Positions 13,001-24,392 of a stretch of DNA of 64,000 bases are shown here, one piece after another (position 1 is the first letter of the stretch; the number at the start of each line of letters is the position of its first letter). Source of the DNA: Saccharum officinarum. Taxonomy: Eukaryota > Streptophyta > Magnoliopsida > Poales > Poaceae. Made by a program: the position numbers and the translations under genes. Below the pieces are notes generated by a model that did no database searches, was not told the origin of the DNA, and was given only the letters and a program-made list of their open reading frames with translations. The stretch spans positions 55,232,456-55,296,455 of the forward strand of contig CM036223.1 of NCBI GenBank assembly GCA_020631735.1, written 5' to 3'.

Positions 13001-14330
13001 TTGACCTTATTCGGGTGGAGTCCCTCGGATATGCCGAGCATACCCAAGGAAGTCACTGAGCACGCCTTGGAAATCCGGGCTGGCTCCAAACCGGTGAAGC
13101 AACGTTTGCGCCACTTCGACGAAGAGAAGCGTAGGGTCATCGACGAGGAGATTCACAAACTTTTGGAGGCTGAATTTATCAAGGAGGTTCATCATTCCGA
13201 GTGGCTAACTAATCCTGTATTAGTTAAGAAAAGAGTGGAAAATGGAGGATGTGTGTAGATTATACTAGTTTAAATAAAGCATGTCCGAAAGTTCCCTTTC
13301 CTTTGCCACGCATTGATCAAATCATTGATTCCACTGCGAGATGTGAAACTCTGACATTTCTAAATGCATATTCCAGCTACCACTAGATTAAAATGAAGGA
13401 GTCCGACCAGCTCGTGACTTTTTTCATCACCCCATTTGGCATATATTGCTACGACCATGCCCTTCAGCCTCCGGAACGCGGGGGCTATGTACCAGCGATG
13501 CATGCAACACGTTTTCAGGAAACACATTGGGCCAACTGTCGAGGCCTACGTTGACAACATCATGGTCAAATCCAAGAAGGTCAGCAACCTGGTTGACAAC
13601 CTCGATATCGCATTCAAGTGCCTTAAAGCGAGGAATATTAAGCTTAACCCTGAGAAGTGTGTCTTCGGCGTTCCTCGAGGGATGCTCTTAGGGTTCATCG
13701 TCTCCGAGCGTGGCATCGAGGCCAACCCGGAGAAAATCTTTGGATTCACCAAAATGGGCCCCATCCGAGATCTAAAGGGTGTACAGAAGGTCACGGGCTG
13801 CCTTGCAACCCTCAGTCACTTTATCTCACGCCTCGGCAAGAAAGCACTCCCTCTATATCATCTCCTAAAGAAATTAGAGCACTTCTCGTGGACCCTCAAG
13901 GCCGAGGAAGCTCTTACCAAGCTCAAGACAACGTTGTCCAACCCTTCGATCCTCGTCCCACCGGCCACAGGGGAACCCCTCTTGCTTTACGTCGCCGCGA
14001 CAACACAGGTGGTCAGCGCGACCATAGTCATCGAAAGGGTAGAGGAAAGACATGTTCTACCTATTCAGAGGTCAATCTACTTCATCAGTGAGGTACTCTC
14101 AGAGATCAAAGTTCACTATCTACAAATCTAGAAGTTGTTATACGCCCTCGTATTGACGCGGCCCAAGCTCTGACACTACTTCGAAGGCCACCCGGTGACC
14201 GTAGTCTCTTCCTTCCCTCTAGGGGAGATAGTATAGAACCGGGAGGCCTTAGGAAGGATAGTTAAGTGGGCGGTCGAGCTCATGGGTGAGACCCTCTCTT
14301 ATGCGCCCCACACCCTCTCGCGTACGAGGA
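13001..14330 (+). pseudogene. Reverse transcriptase and start of RNase H, frameshifted and truncated
   Basis: RT blocks are visible in order across several frames: EEIHKLLEAEFIKEVHHSEW (13147-13206), then KNGG/VDYTSLNKACPKVPFPLPRID (about 13240-13315), then ITPFG (about 13430), SLRNAGAMYQRCM and the metal-binding box. That box reads YVDN (residues 38-41 of the 13436-14131 frame) in place of YVDD, so a catalytic aspartate is lost. The connection and early RNase H follow (GRIVKWAVELMGETLSYAP, about 14250-14310), and then similarity stops abruptly. The rest of RNase H and all of integrase are missing, presumably by deletion. Confidence 0.8.
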
Positions 14331-14474
14331 GGCCCAGCGACATCATGTGGTGCACAAAGGAGTTCCCTGACGCGTCCTCCTCATTGTCAGCATTAGGCTT
14401 GACCCCTAGGTTATCGCACACCGTGGTGATGGTGCCCTAGAGCAGCTAGTTCCGCCTGACCTCAGCCTCGAAGA

Positions 14475-17400
14475 GTGCTTGAAATGAGGTGGCATGCGCC
14501 TGGGCCTCGCGCTGCTGCTTCTCTAGCTCTGAAACACGAGATCGAGTCAGCAAAAATACATGAGTCTAAAGTCAAGGTTAGAGTTCAGCAAAAACTTACC
14601 CTCAGCATGAGTCTGCCAGCCCATGATCTAGTCCCACAGCTCGCCATGCGCCTTCTTGGCCGCCCGAAGAGTCTCGTCCTTGTCGTGGACAGTCGCCCTC
14701 AGCGTCTCGATCTCTCGGCCAGTGCTCGAGAGAGCCTCGTCCCTCTTTTGGGCAGTCTCCTTCAGCGTCTCAACCTCTTTGGTCAAGGTCCCGATGCAAG
14801 CAGATGCCAGCCCAATCTGCATGTTAAGGGCATCACGCTGGCCGCTGATGAGAGCGACGTCCTCCTTGAGCTCCTTCACTCGCACCAATAACGGTGCAAG
14901 GTCCTCGCGAGCTTTGGCCACCTCCTCTTGAGCCTTGGCCACATCCTCCTAGGCTTTGGCCGCAGTGTCCCGATCCTGCACCGCCTCTTCTTTGAGTGCT
15001 GTGTGGATGACACGAAGCTCATCCGCCTCGGCACTCTTCGTGGACAGCCGTTTGTTGACTTCCTTGACCAGAGCCCGTTGGTGCGGAAGCGCTGCCCACA
15101 CACCGCTCTCGTGACGGATGAATAGTGACTTGCGACGCAACCACTCCTTGATCTCCTGATCACGGTCAAAATTAAGAATCAGAATCAAGGGGACAAGGGG
15201 GTTGAGCCAAATAGAATATCGAGACAAATGCAACTTACCTTGAAGGCCCTCGACATATTCCGGACAAGGGTATCCGTGACCATCCGCAGGGACTGTACGG
15301 AGTGCTTGTGGAGCCCCTCGGCGTACTCCTAGTACTTCACCTCATCCTTATCATCCAGGACGAAGAAGGGCTCAGCGTCGGGATTGGCCGCATCCCTGAA
15401 CTCGAGGGGCGAACGACCCCAGCGTGGGAGTTCCTCCTCCGTCCGCATGAGCGCCAGCTCTACGAAGTTGGGCCACCTGGCGGACGCCTCCGCCATCTCG
15501 TCCTCTATCGTCGCGGATGTTCCAGGCTGATTCGAGGTACCGACCATCTCGACGTCCATCTTCTGCTTCCCCCTATCAGATGGGGTATCGTCAGAAGTGA
15601 GGTCAACAACGGTCAGCGTCGACCCTTGAGGAGGTAGTAGCGCCCCGCCCATCGGCGCCTCCGCCTATGCATTGGGCGGCGACATGGCTACCTCCCGCTA
15701 CGCCTCAGCCACTGGCTTCTCCGGCCGGCCCGCCTCATGCCGCTCCGCCTTCGGCTGTGACAGCTGCTCTTGTTGTTGTTGCAGTTGCTGCGGTTGCGGC
15801 TCTTCTCACTCTATTTGTAGCTCCTCCTCCTTCCCTGCATCCTGCAGGGTCTCCTCCACCTCCTTCGTCTCTTTGACACCCGCCTGCCCTAAATCATGGG
15901 CGGATGTCCCGGCCTCGACGATCTCTGGGGTCCCTTTAGTTGACCCATTTCAAGCCTGGCAGCGCCCGGGGCTGCCTCGACCCATTTTGACTCCCGGGCG
16001 ACGTCTCCAATCCCCGCGCCCTCTTGGGTGCTCGTGCTGGCCTTGATGACGGCCTCTTTCGCCTTAAGCCGCTCCGTCACTGCCTGACACCTCGCGACCT
16101 AGGCAGTGTCGTCTGCCGGCGTCCGCATCATCAGGGCAACGTCGGCCTTGAGCGCTTTGGCAGGTGTCATAGTCGCTGGCTCTGCCTTGCGCTTGCGGCT
16201 GCAAAATGAACAAATATGTTAGAACGAAAAAAAATGAAATAACCTATCAGAAAAATAAAGCAAAGCACTTACTTGGACATAGGGATCAGGGGCTTCGCCC
16301 CCGGCTTCCCCGAACCACTCGAGGGTTTCTGTGATGGCCCCTCCGCTGAGCCTTTTGCCAGCCTAGGGCTCCTCGGAGCCTTGGATGATGAGGCCTCTAG
16401 GGTCTTCTTCACCATCGAGGTCATCTACCCTCGGGTCCTCATGCCCGACGATGACGTTTTGGCCTCAGGCGGCGGGGTCGCAGACTTCCCCACCGACGAA
16501 GTTTGAGGCGACTGGGCATGTGAGCGTGGCCCCACTAACGACGACAGTAGGACTGCTAGCTTGGCGGATCCCTTTCCTAAAGGCCCCTTGGGGGCCCTCC
16601 TTCCTATTTGCTCCTCCTCTCCCTCGATGGGCGCCGAGGCCACCCTCGACGTCTGGGAGGTCGACCCCCCGACGGTGGGCTCCTGCATGAATCGCATGTC
16701 AGGGAGATGGGCAAGTGAAGTCACGGTATCATACCACAACTCAGCATCATCATCCCAATCATCGTCACCATCATCTTCCCCTGAGGCCGTCTCTGATAGG
16801 GACTCCTCCTCAGGGAGACCCATGAGCCTTTGCTAGCGACGACGCTTTAACAACGTCTCGCGCTCGAGGATCTTTCTGTTGCACCGCTTCTTCGTGGCAT
16901 CTTTCTTTTTTCTCTTGAGCCATGGAGAAGCATCTCACCTGTCAAGCTACGTGATCCTCTGGGACTAGTGGTGGCGAGTCCTTAACCGTTGATAGATCCT
17001 GCACAAAAAACTCAACGGGCTAAATCAACAAGACCAAAAAAAGGAGGCACGAGGTTAGCGAGACAATACTTACCAGAGGCTCGAATCCCTGGTTGGGTCG
17101 CATCAGGACCCAGTCAATGTCCTCCTGCTTGAAGCCACCTACCACCCATTGGGCTCACCGGATGACCTCATCGAGGGGGAGCGTCTCGTGCGACATCCGG
17201 CTCCCCTCCAACGAGGCACCCGGCTCCATTTGGTCCATTCACAGTCGATGTTGCATCAGGGGCAGGACCCTTCAGTGGTGGAACGAGGAGCGGCTGTAGC
17301 TTCGGCTGGTCTTCCTCGATGACGCCGTATGCCCAGTTCTCCTTCCAGAACATTAGCACCTGGCCGAAGAAGCGATGCAGCTGGCCGTCGTCGTTGCGCT

Positions 17401-17905
17401 GGTAGAACCAACCGTCGTGCCACCCGCTGTTCGACGAGATGAGTTGCGTGGGGATGTATAGCTCACCTCGACCGGGCCGCACCTAGATCGTGCAGCTCCC
17501 AGCGTGCACTGCTCGTCGCACTCCCTTCTCGCCTACCTTCTTGGCGAAATGCTTTGCCTTGAAGAGGTGGAGCCACAACTTCCAATGGGGCTCGATCCCC
17601 AAGTATCCCTCATAGATGACCGCAAAAATGGTAGCCTGCAAGATGGAATTGGGGGCGAAGTGATGGAGCTCCACCCCATAGTAGTGGGGGATGGCCTGCA
17701 TGAACCATCTCGGCGGCACCCTAAATCCCCTCTCATGGAAAGCAATGAAGCTGACCATGTACCTCTCCGGCGACGCTGGTTCCCGGTGGCTGGCCGGCGG
17801 TGCCCTCCACTCTGGCGAGTCTCGGCTGGTCCTCGGGCGAAGGAGACCATCGCACACGAGCTCTAGCAGTTTCTTCTCCGTCACCAAGGAGCAAACCCAC
17901 AAGTC
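14475..17905 (-). CDS. Antisense spliced gene of the Tat element (gypsy-type transposon domain protein), decayed
   Basis: This gene lies opposite to gag-pol. The first recognisable part (about 17905-17480) encodes AFHERGFRVPPRWFMQ, then YYGVELHHFAPNSILQ and YLGIEPHWKLW, which matches the plant 'putative gypsy type transposon' domain found in antisense ORFs of Tat elements. Further on come an acidic serine-rich stretch (16823-16425), a basic RKRK stretch (about 16195), an acidic linker (15652-15329) and a heptad-like coiled coil (14942-14628). GT-AG introns of 70-85 bp can be placed at 17073-16999, 16272-16199, 15238-15156 and 14599-14529. The second joins MSN to RKRKAEP in frame. At least one in-frame TAG (about 16100) and unclear joins elsewhere suggest the copy is decayed. 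Its role in the element is not known. Confidence 0.65.
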
Positions 17906-17999
17906 AGCGGAGAGGATTGCTCTTTCCTACCATGGATGCAGGGTTTAGGGGACGGCGATGGCAGAGCTTGGAGGAAGGCGACTATGGGGAGTCGACGGT

Positions 18000-19015
18000 G
18001 GCGGCAGTAAGGAATGTGGGGGCAATCACAAAGGCTAAGAAGGGATGGACGAAACCCTGGGTTCTGTATTTATACCCCGGTGTAAGGCCAACAGACGGAT
18101 TCAGCGAAGAGGCAAGTAAAATCTCCGCATTTAATGCCCTCACCTAACCGCTCCCTTGAAACCCGCACGCACAAGCATGTGTCAGCAGCTCGCCCACTAA
18201 CCGCACGCCACGCCATCCACTTTCATGCCGTTTCCACTTCTCTCCAAAAAAGATGCGCCCCAACGGGTAGGAAAGGAGGCTTACGGATGGACTCTTCCAG
18301 GCGAAGGAACCATGGGCTCAGAACCCATTTTAAACCTTGATGGTTCGAAAGCTAGCCCTCAACTAGGGTTCGACAACTGCCCTCAAGTAAACAGAGTTAG
18401 GGATGGCCGAGAGTGAGCCCGTACAAGACCAAGGCTTGAGCCGCCTTCTCGAGATGCCCTCGGACATATTCAAGGCTAAAGGAGAAGTCGGCGGTGGAAT
18501 CCCCTCGGAGGGAGGCATCGAGCCCTCGGATCCTACCGAACGGAGCTGAGACCCACACGATAACCCTTGGGCACTTCTAGAGAGCGCCTCTGTGGCCGCC
18601 AGCCGACCCCTATCGAACGGGGCACGAGCTCCCACTTGAATTTCCCGCTAGCAACTCACCAGGGATTGACTAAACTCGCCCATCGAGGGTAGTACGGTGT
18701 TCCTGCCCTTCCTTCTTACCTAAAAGATGCATAGGGGTCGTACGGTTAAGACAGGTAGGACCCTAATCGACCTCATGAAAGTGAGGCTCGGGGGCTTGCC
18801 CGCAACAAGCTAACCTCGATGAAGAGGGGACTAATCCCTCAGCATGACATACTAAAGCCCTCGAAGGAGTCACACACTCCTCTGAGGTTTGGGGGCTACA
18901 CCCAGTGGGTGCGTTCGCACGCACCCACCAGAGAACAACGATGCTACGACTCCAGTTAATAACTTGTTGAGCCTCCATGAGAGTGTCCACACTCCCGCAA
19001 AGGCTCAGGGGCTAC
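18000..19015 (+). other. Non-coding 3' region of the Tat element with polypurine tract
   Basis: This holds the upstream sequence of the antisense gene and the 3' untranslated region of the sense transcript. The stretch ending 'aggctcaggggctac' at 19001-19015 directly precedes the 3' LTR and is the probable polypurine tract. Short sentence-like repeats ('ctcgggggcttg', 'tttgggggctac') precede it at 18789 and 18888. Confidence 0.55.
18067..18074 (-). promoter_or_regulatory. TATA box for the antisense gene
   Basis: TATAAATA on the minus strand, preceded by CCGGGG, lies about 170 bp upstream of the first recognisable antisense coding sequence. The position suits a core promoter for the antisense transcript. 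Confidence 0.55.
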
Positions 19016-20084
19016 TGTCAGATACCTGGATTAGGGGTACCCAAAACCAACGATTAAAAGAAGCAAACTCCCGAGGAATTCGCGCCTTGAGACCCCTTAA
19101 AGAATCAAACCAATGTACCGCCAGCGCGGTTACACCGAGCTCGGCCCACGTACAAATGGCGATACCAGCCCACCCTCGATTGAGTTCCGACTTGCACGAG
19201 GCCCGCTCGAGGGAGGGGATCGACCTCGAAAAATCTCCGACTCGCACAACCCAGGGTCAGGCCCGTCGGCCCCTCCTCACCCACCTACTCATAGACAAAA
19301 GCATTTAATGCAACCATTTCCACCTGTGTGGCTACAGCACACCAACATGGGAGCAGTACCAACGTCTAATCCTACCTTTTACTGACCATCCCAGGATGAA
19401 CGGCAAAAGGCTGCCACTATACATGCCACGTCGGGCACTGTTCTACCTCCGATGCCCCCTCGAGGCACAAAACGACGACCATCATGCCCCGGGTTTTTTG
19501 GGGTTCGGCCTTATCCGTTCCTCGTCGACCCCCTCCGCTACGCCTCGACCGAGCCTCGAGCTTCACCGGTCAACAAAGGAACAACGCCTGCACGTCGACT
19601 ACAGGGGATCGCATGCCCGCCACAGGACCTAGGATGTTTCACCGTCCCGTCATCAACATCACCACGACACCCAGGGATGGCCGCACCTTACCGAAGCACG
19701 TCGCTACAGCAACCGCCTGCCGCGCCTTCTCCTCCAAGGCATCGCCCTAGGGTTTTTTGTACACCTCGGCCTCCACTTGAGCCTATAAAAGAGGAGGCAC
19801 AGGGCTCCCCCCTTAAGGCATAACAATCACAAGCAATAGTTCACCTTTCTTTCTCTTTCTTGAGACTTAGGACTGGCTCTCTCTCTCACAGCTTGTAACC
19901 CCTACACAAACACTTCGGTGCAAAGAAATACAACACTCTCCTCTTTTTCGCTGGACGTAGGGTCTTCTTTGCCCGAACCAGGATAAATCCACGTGTATTA
20001 TCTTTACATCACCATCCGAATTAGGGAGCACGCAGCGCAAATTCACTCGTCGGCCTAGAGCCCTCCTAGGTCCAAACACTGACA
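19016..20084 (+). repeat. 3' LTR of the Tat element
   Basis: It runs from TGTCAGATACC to CACTGACA and is followed by the TSD CATAC. TATA is at 19784-19791. It is collinear with the 5' LTR with scattered transitions and small indels. Confidence 0.9.
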
Positions 20085-20089
20085 CATAC

Positions 20090-20719
20090 TCTTCATCCAA
20101 TGGTTGAAACTTGCTTGGGAGCATGTTTCTTGGTAGTGGGCCTCATAGGGATGGTCCGCCGGCCCCCTATGGTGGGGCCCACTAGCTCCTTCTTCTCCAA
20201 AATCTTATGTTCTATAGAGAAATACTCTAAGTACATGTGGAACTTGTTATTCGATAATTTATGTTCATGATATACACATTTTCTTTTATTTTGAGGTATG
20301 TTGACTGTGTTTTTGAGATGTAAAACTATGTCATTTTTACTGTCGATATGAGTCATGGATGGCAATGCAACTGTGACAGTATTTTGTCCTCGTGATAGTG
20401 CGGCTATGGGATCAACCTCATTAAGTTAGTCGAAGTGAGCGGCGGCGGAAACAACTCTAGTTCAGGTACACAAATCGCGCATGGATGGATTTAAGGTAGC
20501 ATGTGTATTTGCTAAGGGGACACTTTCTCTTTTTTGAAGTTAGATGCTAGCCACAGCCTTATATTCATGGGTGAGATATTGACTTTACAACGTTACCACA
20601 CGTACCAAATCGTTCACTCTATCAGGCAGGCAGTAAGTCAATCCGCATATGGACCTAAAAAAAGTCATTCATTACACATGGGTGACAGTCTAGTCTAGGG
20701 ATTGAAAGTCATTAGGGTG
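20090..20719. other. Unassigned DNA
   Basis: Nothing is recognised apart from a GC-rich patch near 20150-20190. Confidence 0.3.
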
Positions 20720-20853
20720 CTTCGGTTTTATTTTTTTTCCGTTTCTTGCTTTGGGTTGTGTGCCTTTGAGGCAGAGGCCGGGAGGATTTCAAGATGTTGT
20801 ATTACCTTGATGTAATATTCTTGAAATTAATAAAGCTTCCCTTTTCGAAAAAA
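20720..20853 (+). repeat. Possible LINE 3' tail
   Basis: The sequence contains 'gaggcagaggccgggagg', then a T-rich stretch, then 'aataaagcttccc' and a short A-run. Grass LINEs often end in this style. No coding sequence or TSD was found. Confidence 0.35.
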
Positions 20854-21900
20854 TAATCTGCCCATAACGCCATAGGCTATCACCACAAGGCTAACAACCC
20901 AATGCAAACCCCGATCCAAATCTGAAATGTTCACTTAGTGCTTACCGGAGAAGAAGAGTGGGCATGGATTTTCGGTCAAAACAAAGGTAAGAAATTTGAT
21001 AGCTTTTGCTTTTCTGAAAAGTGTTGTTTTTATTTTGGGAAAGTTTTCTCGTTTCAAAAAGGAACTTGGGAAAGTTGCAGTCGATGAGAATCGAGTGTTG
21101 TAGAATGCATAAAAAAGGGATGATACGTGTCTCAGTCACTAACTACAAGTTTGACGTAATACAGGCAACACTTTTAGACTAAACCTCGTGAAATATTTCA
21201 GATATATATAAACTAAAGTAGCAGATAAATGTCATATGACATTAATATAACAATTCCTGTGAGTACAAGTACAACATACATAGAATGAACAAAAAGGGAT
21301 ATATGTCGTATACATTTCTTAATGCCCTTTTTTCAGCAATTGCAAGTTTTTGAAATTAAAGAAAGTAAACCTCGTTACTTATATTGTAAGGTACAGAAAC
21401 TAGAGTACCAATAGCTAAGTAAGGGAAAACGTCATGAGCATTTCTAAGAATCTTTCTTAAATTCCCTCTCTAAATCAACATTTAGAGAGCTATTTGAATA
21501 AAAGTCATTTTCTATATCTTTTCATCCTCTAATAGTTTTTTCTATATCTTGTGTGCACTCTATAAAACTATTCTCGCTTTTTATTTGTTTGCTAGAGAGA
21601 AACCCGAAATATATAATAGCTATATTTGGATATCCAATTAAAAAACTGGAGGGTATTTTTTTATCAAAATCTCTACTCCTAACAATTAAGAGGGATATAG
21701 AGAGTCTATTGGAGTTAATCTTAGGTCCTATTAATTGTTAGCTAGCTAAAAATTAGCTAAAATTAACTCTAATACATCCAAACAAGAGGTCTAATTAAAT
21801 TACCCAACTAGCAAGCTAATCTTAACTAATTTGAGCTAATTTTTAGTCCATCTAATAACTAGCACTAGCTCATCAAACAACACAACACCTAGGTAGCATC
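20854..21900. other. AT-rich intergenic DNA
   Basis: No gene is recognised. Around 21730-21880 there are repeated 'ctagctaa' and 'taactagc' words next to 'tccaaacaagag', a style typical of grass MITE remnants, but I could not pair ends. Confidence 0.3.
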
Positions 21901-22212
21901 GGGCTAACAGCTAAGCTAAACATATAACCGCATCTGTACGGTGAGATCAAAACTGTCCCACGGTTTGGACCACAGGTTTTTTCTAACACGTGCGGCCATC
22001 CCATAGTACAAAGAAAGAATAGAAAGGAATGATGACCGGAAATTTGTCAGGACAACGTTGTTGCTTCCCAGGTTTCTGACGGTGATGATCGAGCTCTGTC
22101 CGTTCTTGCTCATGTTCTCCCACATGGGACGACCTCGGGAGCGGACGGCGCCCGTGCGGCCGTGCACGGCCTGTCTTCCTTGCTGACACGGTCAGCACTC
22201 AGCAGGCGTGGA
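21901..22212. repeat. Direct repeat copy A upstream of PAL
   Basis: This 312-bp segment recurs at 23210-23520 in the same orientation, from 'gggctaacagctaag' to 'agcaggcgtgga'. Differences are scattered substitutions and a few small indels. On the minus strand both copies can be read as W-E-N-x-S-x-N-G-x-S-S-I-I-T-V-R-N-L-G-S-N-N-V, with conservative changes (K/R, V/I). It may therefore derive from a coding exon, but I do not recognise the protein. Confidence 0.85.
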
Positions 22213-23209
22213 TGAGCTAACGTTAGCAAATTTAAGCCAATTTGTAGTCCAACTAACAACTAGCCTTACTTCATTCAAATAAACCCTTAAGAGCAACTTC
22301 AAGAGAAGAGCTATTATATAGTGAAGGCAAATTTTTTAGAAAGAACAGTGCTCCAACATATATTCTATTTTGTGTTCCAAAATAACAAGTAATCTATTCC
22401 GGACTTCTTGCTTGCTAAAGAAAGCAAGCCGCAGCCGTTCGCCATTCACCTCCCCCACGTCTATTCCCGCTCGTGGATGACCCTTCCCGCGCGCGAGCCT
22501 TCCCCGTCCGGGCATGCACGTGCCTGCCTCGTGTGGTGACATTCACTTTGTGTCGCCCTTCCCTCGTCCGTGCAGTTGCCAAGTACGACGTCCAACACTC
22601 ACACCGCATGTTCTCGCCAGGACTTGGCTTTGCCTTCCATGGATCCTCTGAAACATGTGTCATGAGTCACGACCACCATTTGCCTTTCGTAGATTAGCCT
22701 TGGGTAGCCGCCTAGAGGCTAGAGGTGACCACGGCGGGCTCTCATGCTGTGTGATGGCTTCTGTGACAGCCCCCGTGTCGTGCGAAGGAAGGCGTCAGGG
22801 TGCAGCGCTCGATCTAATATCACGGAGAAAGTGATGACATGGCTGATCTTATACTCTTATAAAGTAAAACTCTACTAGCTATTTATCTCAACATGCAAGC
22901 TGTCCAACTAGGCAATATGCTATCATATACAATTAAAATCTACTAGCACATGCAATTGTGATGTCCACATCAGCAAGACACATATGCATTTTGTTGTTCA
23001 CGTCATCGTACCACTCTCAATCAACTAATCCGCAATTTCCACAGCAACGCGCGGGGTAAGCTTCTATTTGAAATACGAAGAAGGAATTTTAGATAGGCAA
23101 TTGCAGACTGCAGTACTCTACTTTTTTTAGTTTTTTATTTTACAAAATAACTAAATTATAGAATTTGGCATATATTTTTAGTTCTTCTCGGAGTTGCTCT
23201 CTCAGTAAA
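22213..23209. other. Spacer between the two direct repeats
   Basis: No gene is recognised. Some short open frames occur on both strands in the GC-rich part (22430-22700), without recognisable motifs. Confidence 0.3.
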
Positions 23210-23520
23210 GGGCTAGCGACTAAGCTAAACATATAGCCGCATTTGTACGGTGTGACGAAAATTGTCCCACGGTTTGCACCCCAGGTTTTTGTAACGCCTG
23301 CAGCCGTCCCATGCAAACAAAGAATAGAAAGGAATGCTGACCGGAAATTTGTCTGGATAACGTTGTTGCTTCCCAGGTTTCTGACGGTGATGATCGAGCT
23401 GTGTCCGTTCCTGCTCGCGTTCTCCCACATGGGACGACCTCGGGAGCCGACGGCGCCCGTGCACGACGGCCTGTCTTCCTGGCTGGCTGGCTGACACGGT
23501 CAGCACTCAGCAGGCGTGGA
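23210..23520. repeat. Direct repeat copy B upstream of PAL
   Basis: This is the second copy of the 21901-22212 segment. It ends about 870 bp before the PAL start codon, inside the region where distal promoter elements would be expected. Confidence 0.85.
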
Positions 23521-24140
23521 ACTGGCACCGGATCGGTGGACGATAAACAAAAACCGCAGCGCCGGTCGCCGCCACCTGTCCTTAGCGTGGTCAGGGCTCT
23601 TGAGACTTGGAGCCTCGGAGAGTCGGTCGGAGTCGGAGGAGGCCAGACAGCCCAACTGCCGGAACGGATTAAAACATATCCCACGGCGGGTGGGGTTGCC
23701 AGCCCAGCTACAGCTACAGCCTGCCTACAAGCTACAGCTACAGGCGAAGCCGGATTGGTGACTGTCTGAGGGCCTGAGAGGGCTGAGGCCGAGCCGCCCA
23801 CAGAGACGGAACGGAAGAGGAAGGGAACCGGGTGATTTTCTTAGGAATGGCACACGCAATAATTGCCCCCGCCAACCACCGCGGTTTCCACTGGGTGTCT
23901 GGGTGAGTAGCCCGGTTTTCGTTTTCAGGGTTGGTGGCATTTGTTTGTCCAGGCTCCACCCTCCGCCCCGATCCGTACCTCTTCTCTTCCTCGAAGGCTC
24001 TTGTCGAGAGAGAGATCACTAGTTGAGGAGCTGGAGTAGGTAGAATTCCAGGAGGATAGAGGGAGGCAATTAAAAATGAAAAAAACATATTAAAAGGGCA
24101 ATTACTAATACCGAAACAAAAAAATTGAGATCCACGTCCA
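23521..24140. other. PAL upstream region
   Basis: No gene is recognised. It contains a CCAACCACC word at about 23873 that fits plant MYB-binding sites, and GAGA-type runs at about 24007. These are short motifs and could be chance. Confidence 0.35.
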
Positions 24141-24151
24141 CCCCATCGTTC

Positions 24152-24158
24152 ACCAACC
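24152..24158 (+). promoter_or_regulatory. AC element (MYB site) in the PAL promoter
   Basis: ACCAACC matches the AC-II type element bound by R2R3-MYB regulators of phenylpropanoid and lignin genes. It lies about 85 bp upstream of the TATA box. A related GCCTACC occurs at 24211-24217. Confidence 0.55.
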
Positions 24159-24240
24159 ATCCCACTACAGAGCAGCGAGCGACCTGCTGGGCTCACCCTC
24201 ACCTAAACCCGCCTACCCGTCGTGCCCGGCCCCGGCCACC

Positions 24241-24247
24241 TATTTAA
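24241..24247 (+). promoter_or_regulatory. PAL TATA box
   Basis: TATTTAA is followed by GC-rich sequence about 150 bp before the ATG. Transcription would start near 24270-24280, leaving a 5' leader of about 115 bp with CT-rich and CCA-rich runs. Confidence 0.6.
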
Positions 24248-24392
24248 GCGCGGCCTCCCCCGCCGTTTCCCTCCAAGAAGAGCACGCCAACTCCTCCGGC
24301 TCTTCTCCTCCTCCAGTCCACCGGCAGCACCACCACCACCTCCCTCCTCCAGTCCTCCTGCCACCGCGCGGCCCCAACCACAGCACAGCATA

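Larger units (their letters stand above)
8681..20084 (+). mobile_element. Full-length, defective Ty3/gypsy retrotransposon of the Tat lineage
   Basis: The element is 11.4 kb and is flanked by a perfect 5-bp TSD, CATAC (8676-8680 and 20085-20089). It has two LTRs of about 1.07 kb, a primer-binding site directly after the 5' LTR, decayed gag, protease and RT on the plus strand, a polypurine tract before the 3' LTR, and a spliced gene on the minus strand between pol and the 3' LTR. Tat-lineage gypsy elements are known to carry an extra antisense ORF in that position, which supports the lineage call. Pol stops within early RNase H near 14325. No integrase motif follows, so the element could move only with help. 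Visible differences between the two LTRs are mostly C/T or G/A transitions, as expected for a methylated old copy. Confidence 0.9.

Noticed and set aside
23220..23801. 193-codon minus frame over direct repeat copy B
   Set aside because: Only the piece inside the repeat is shared between copies. The rest is not conserved, has no motifs and crosses the repeat border.
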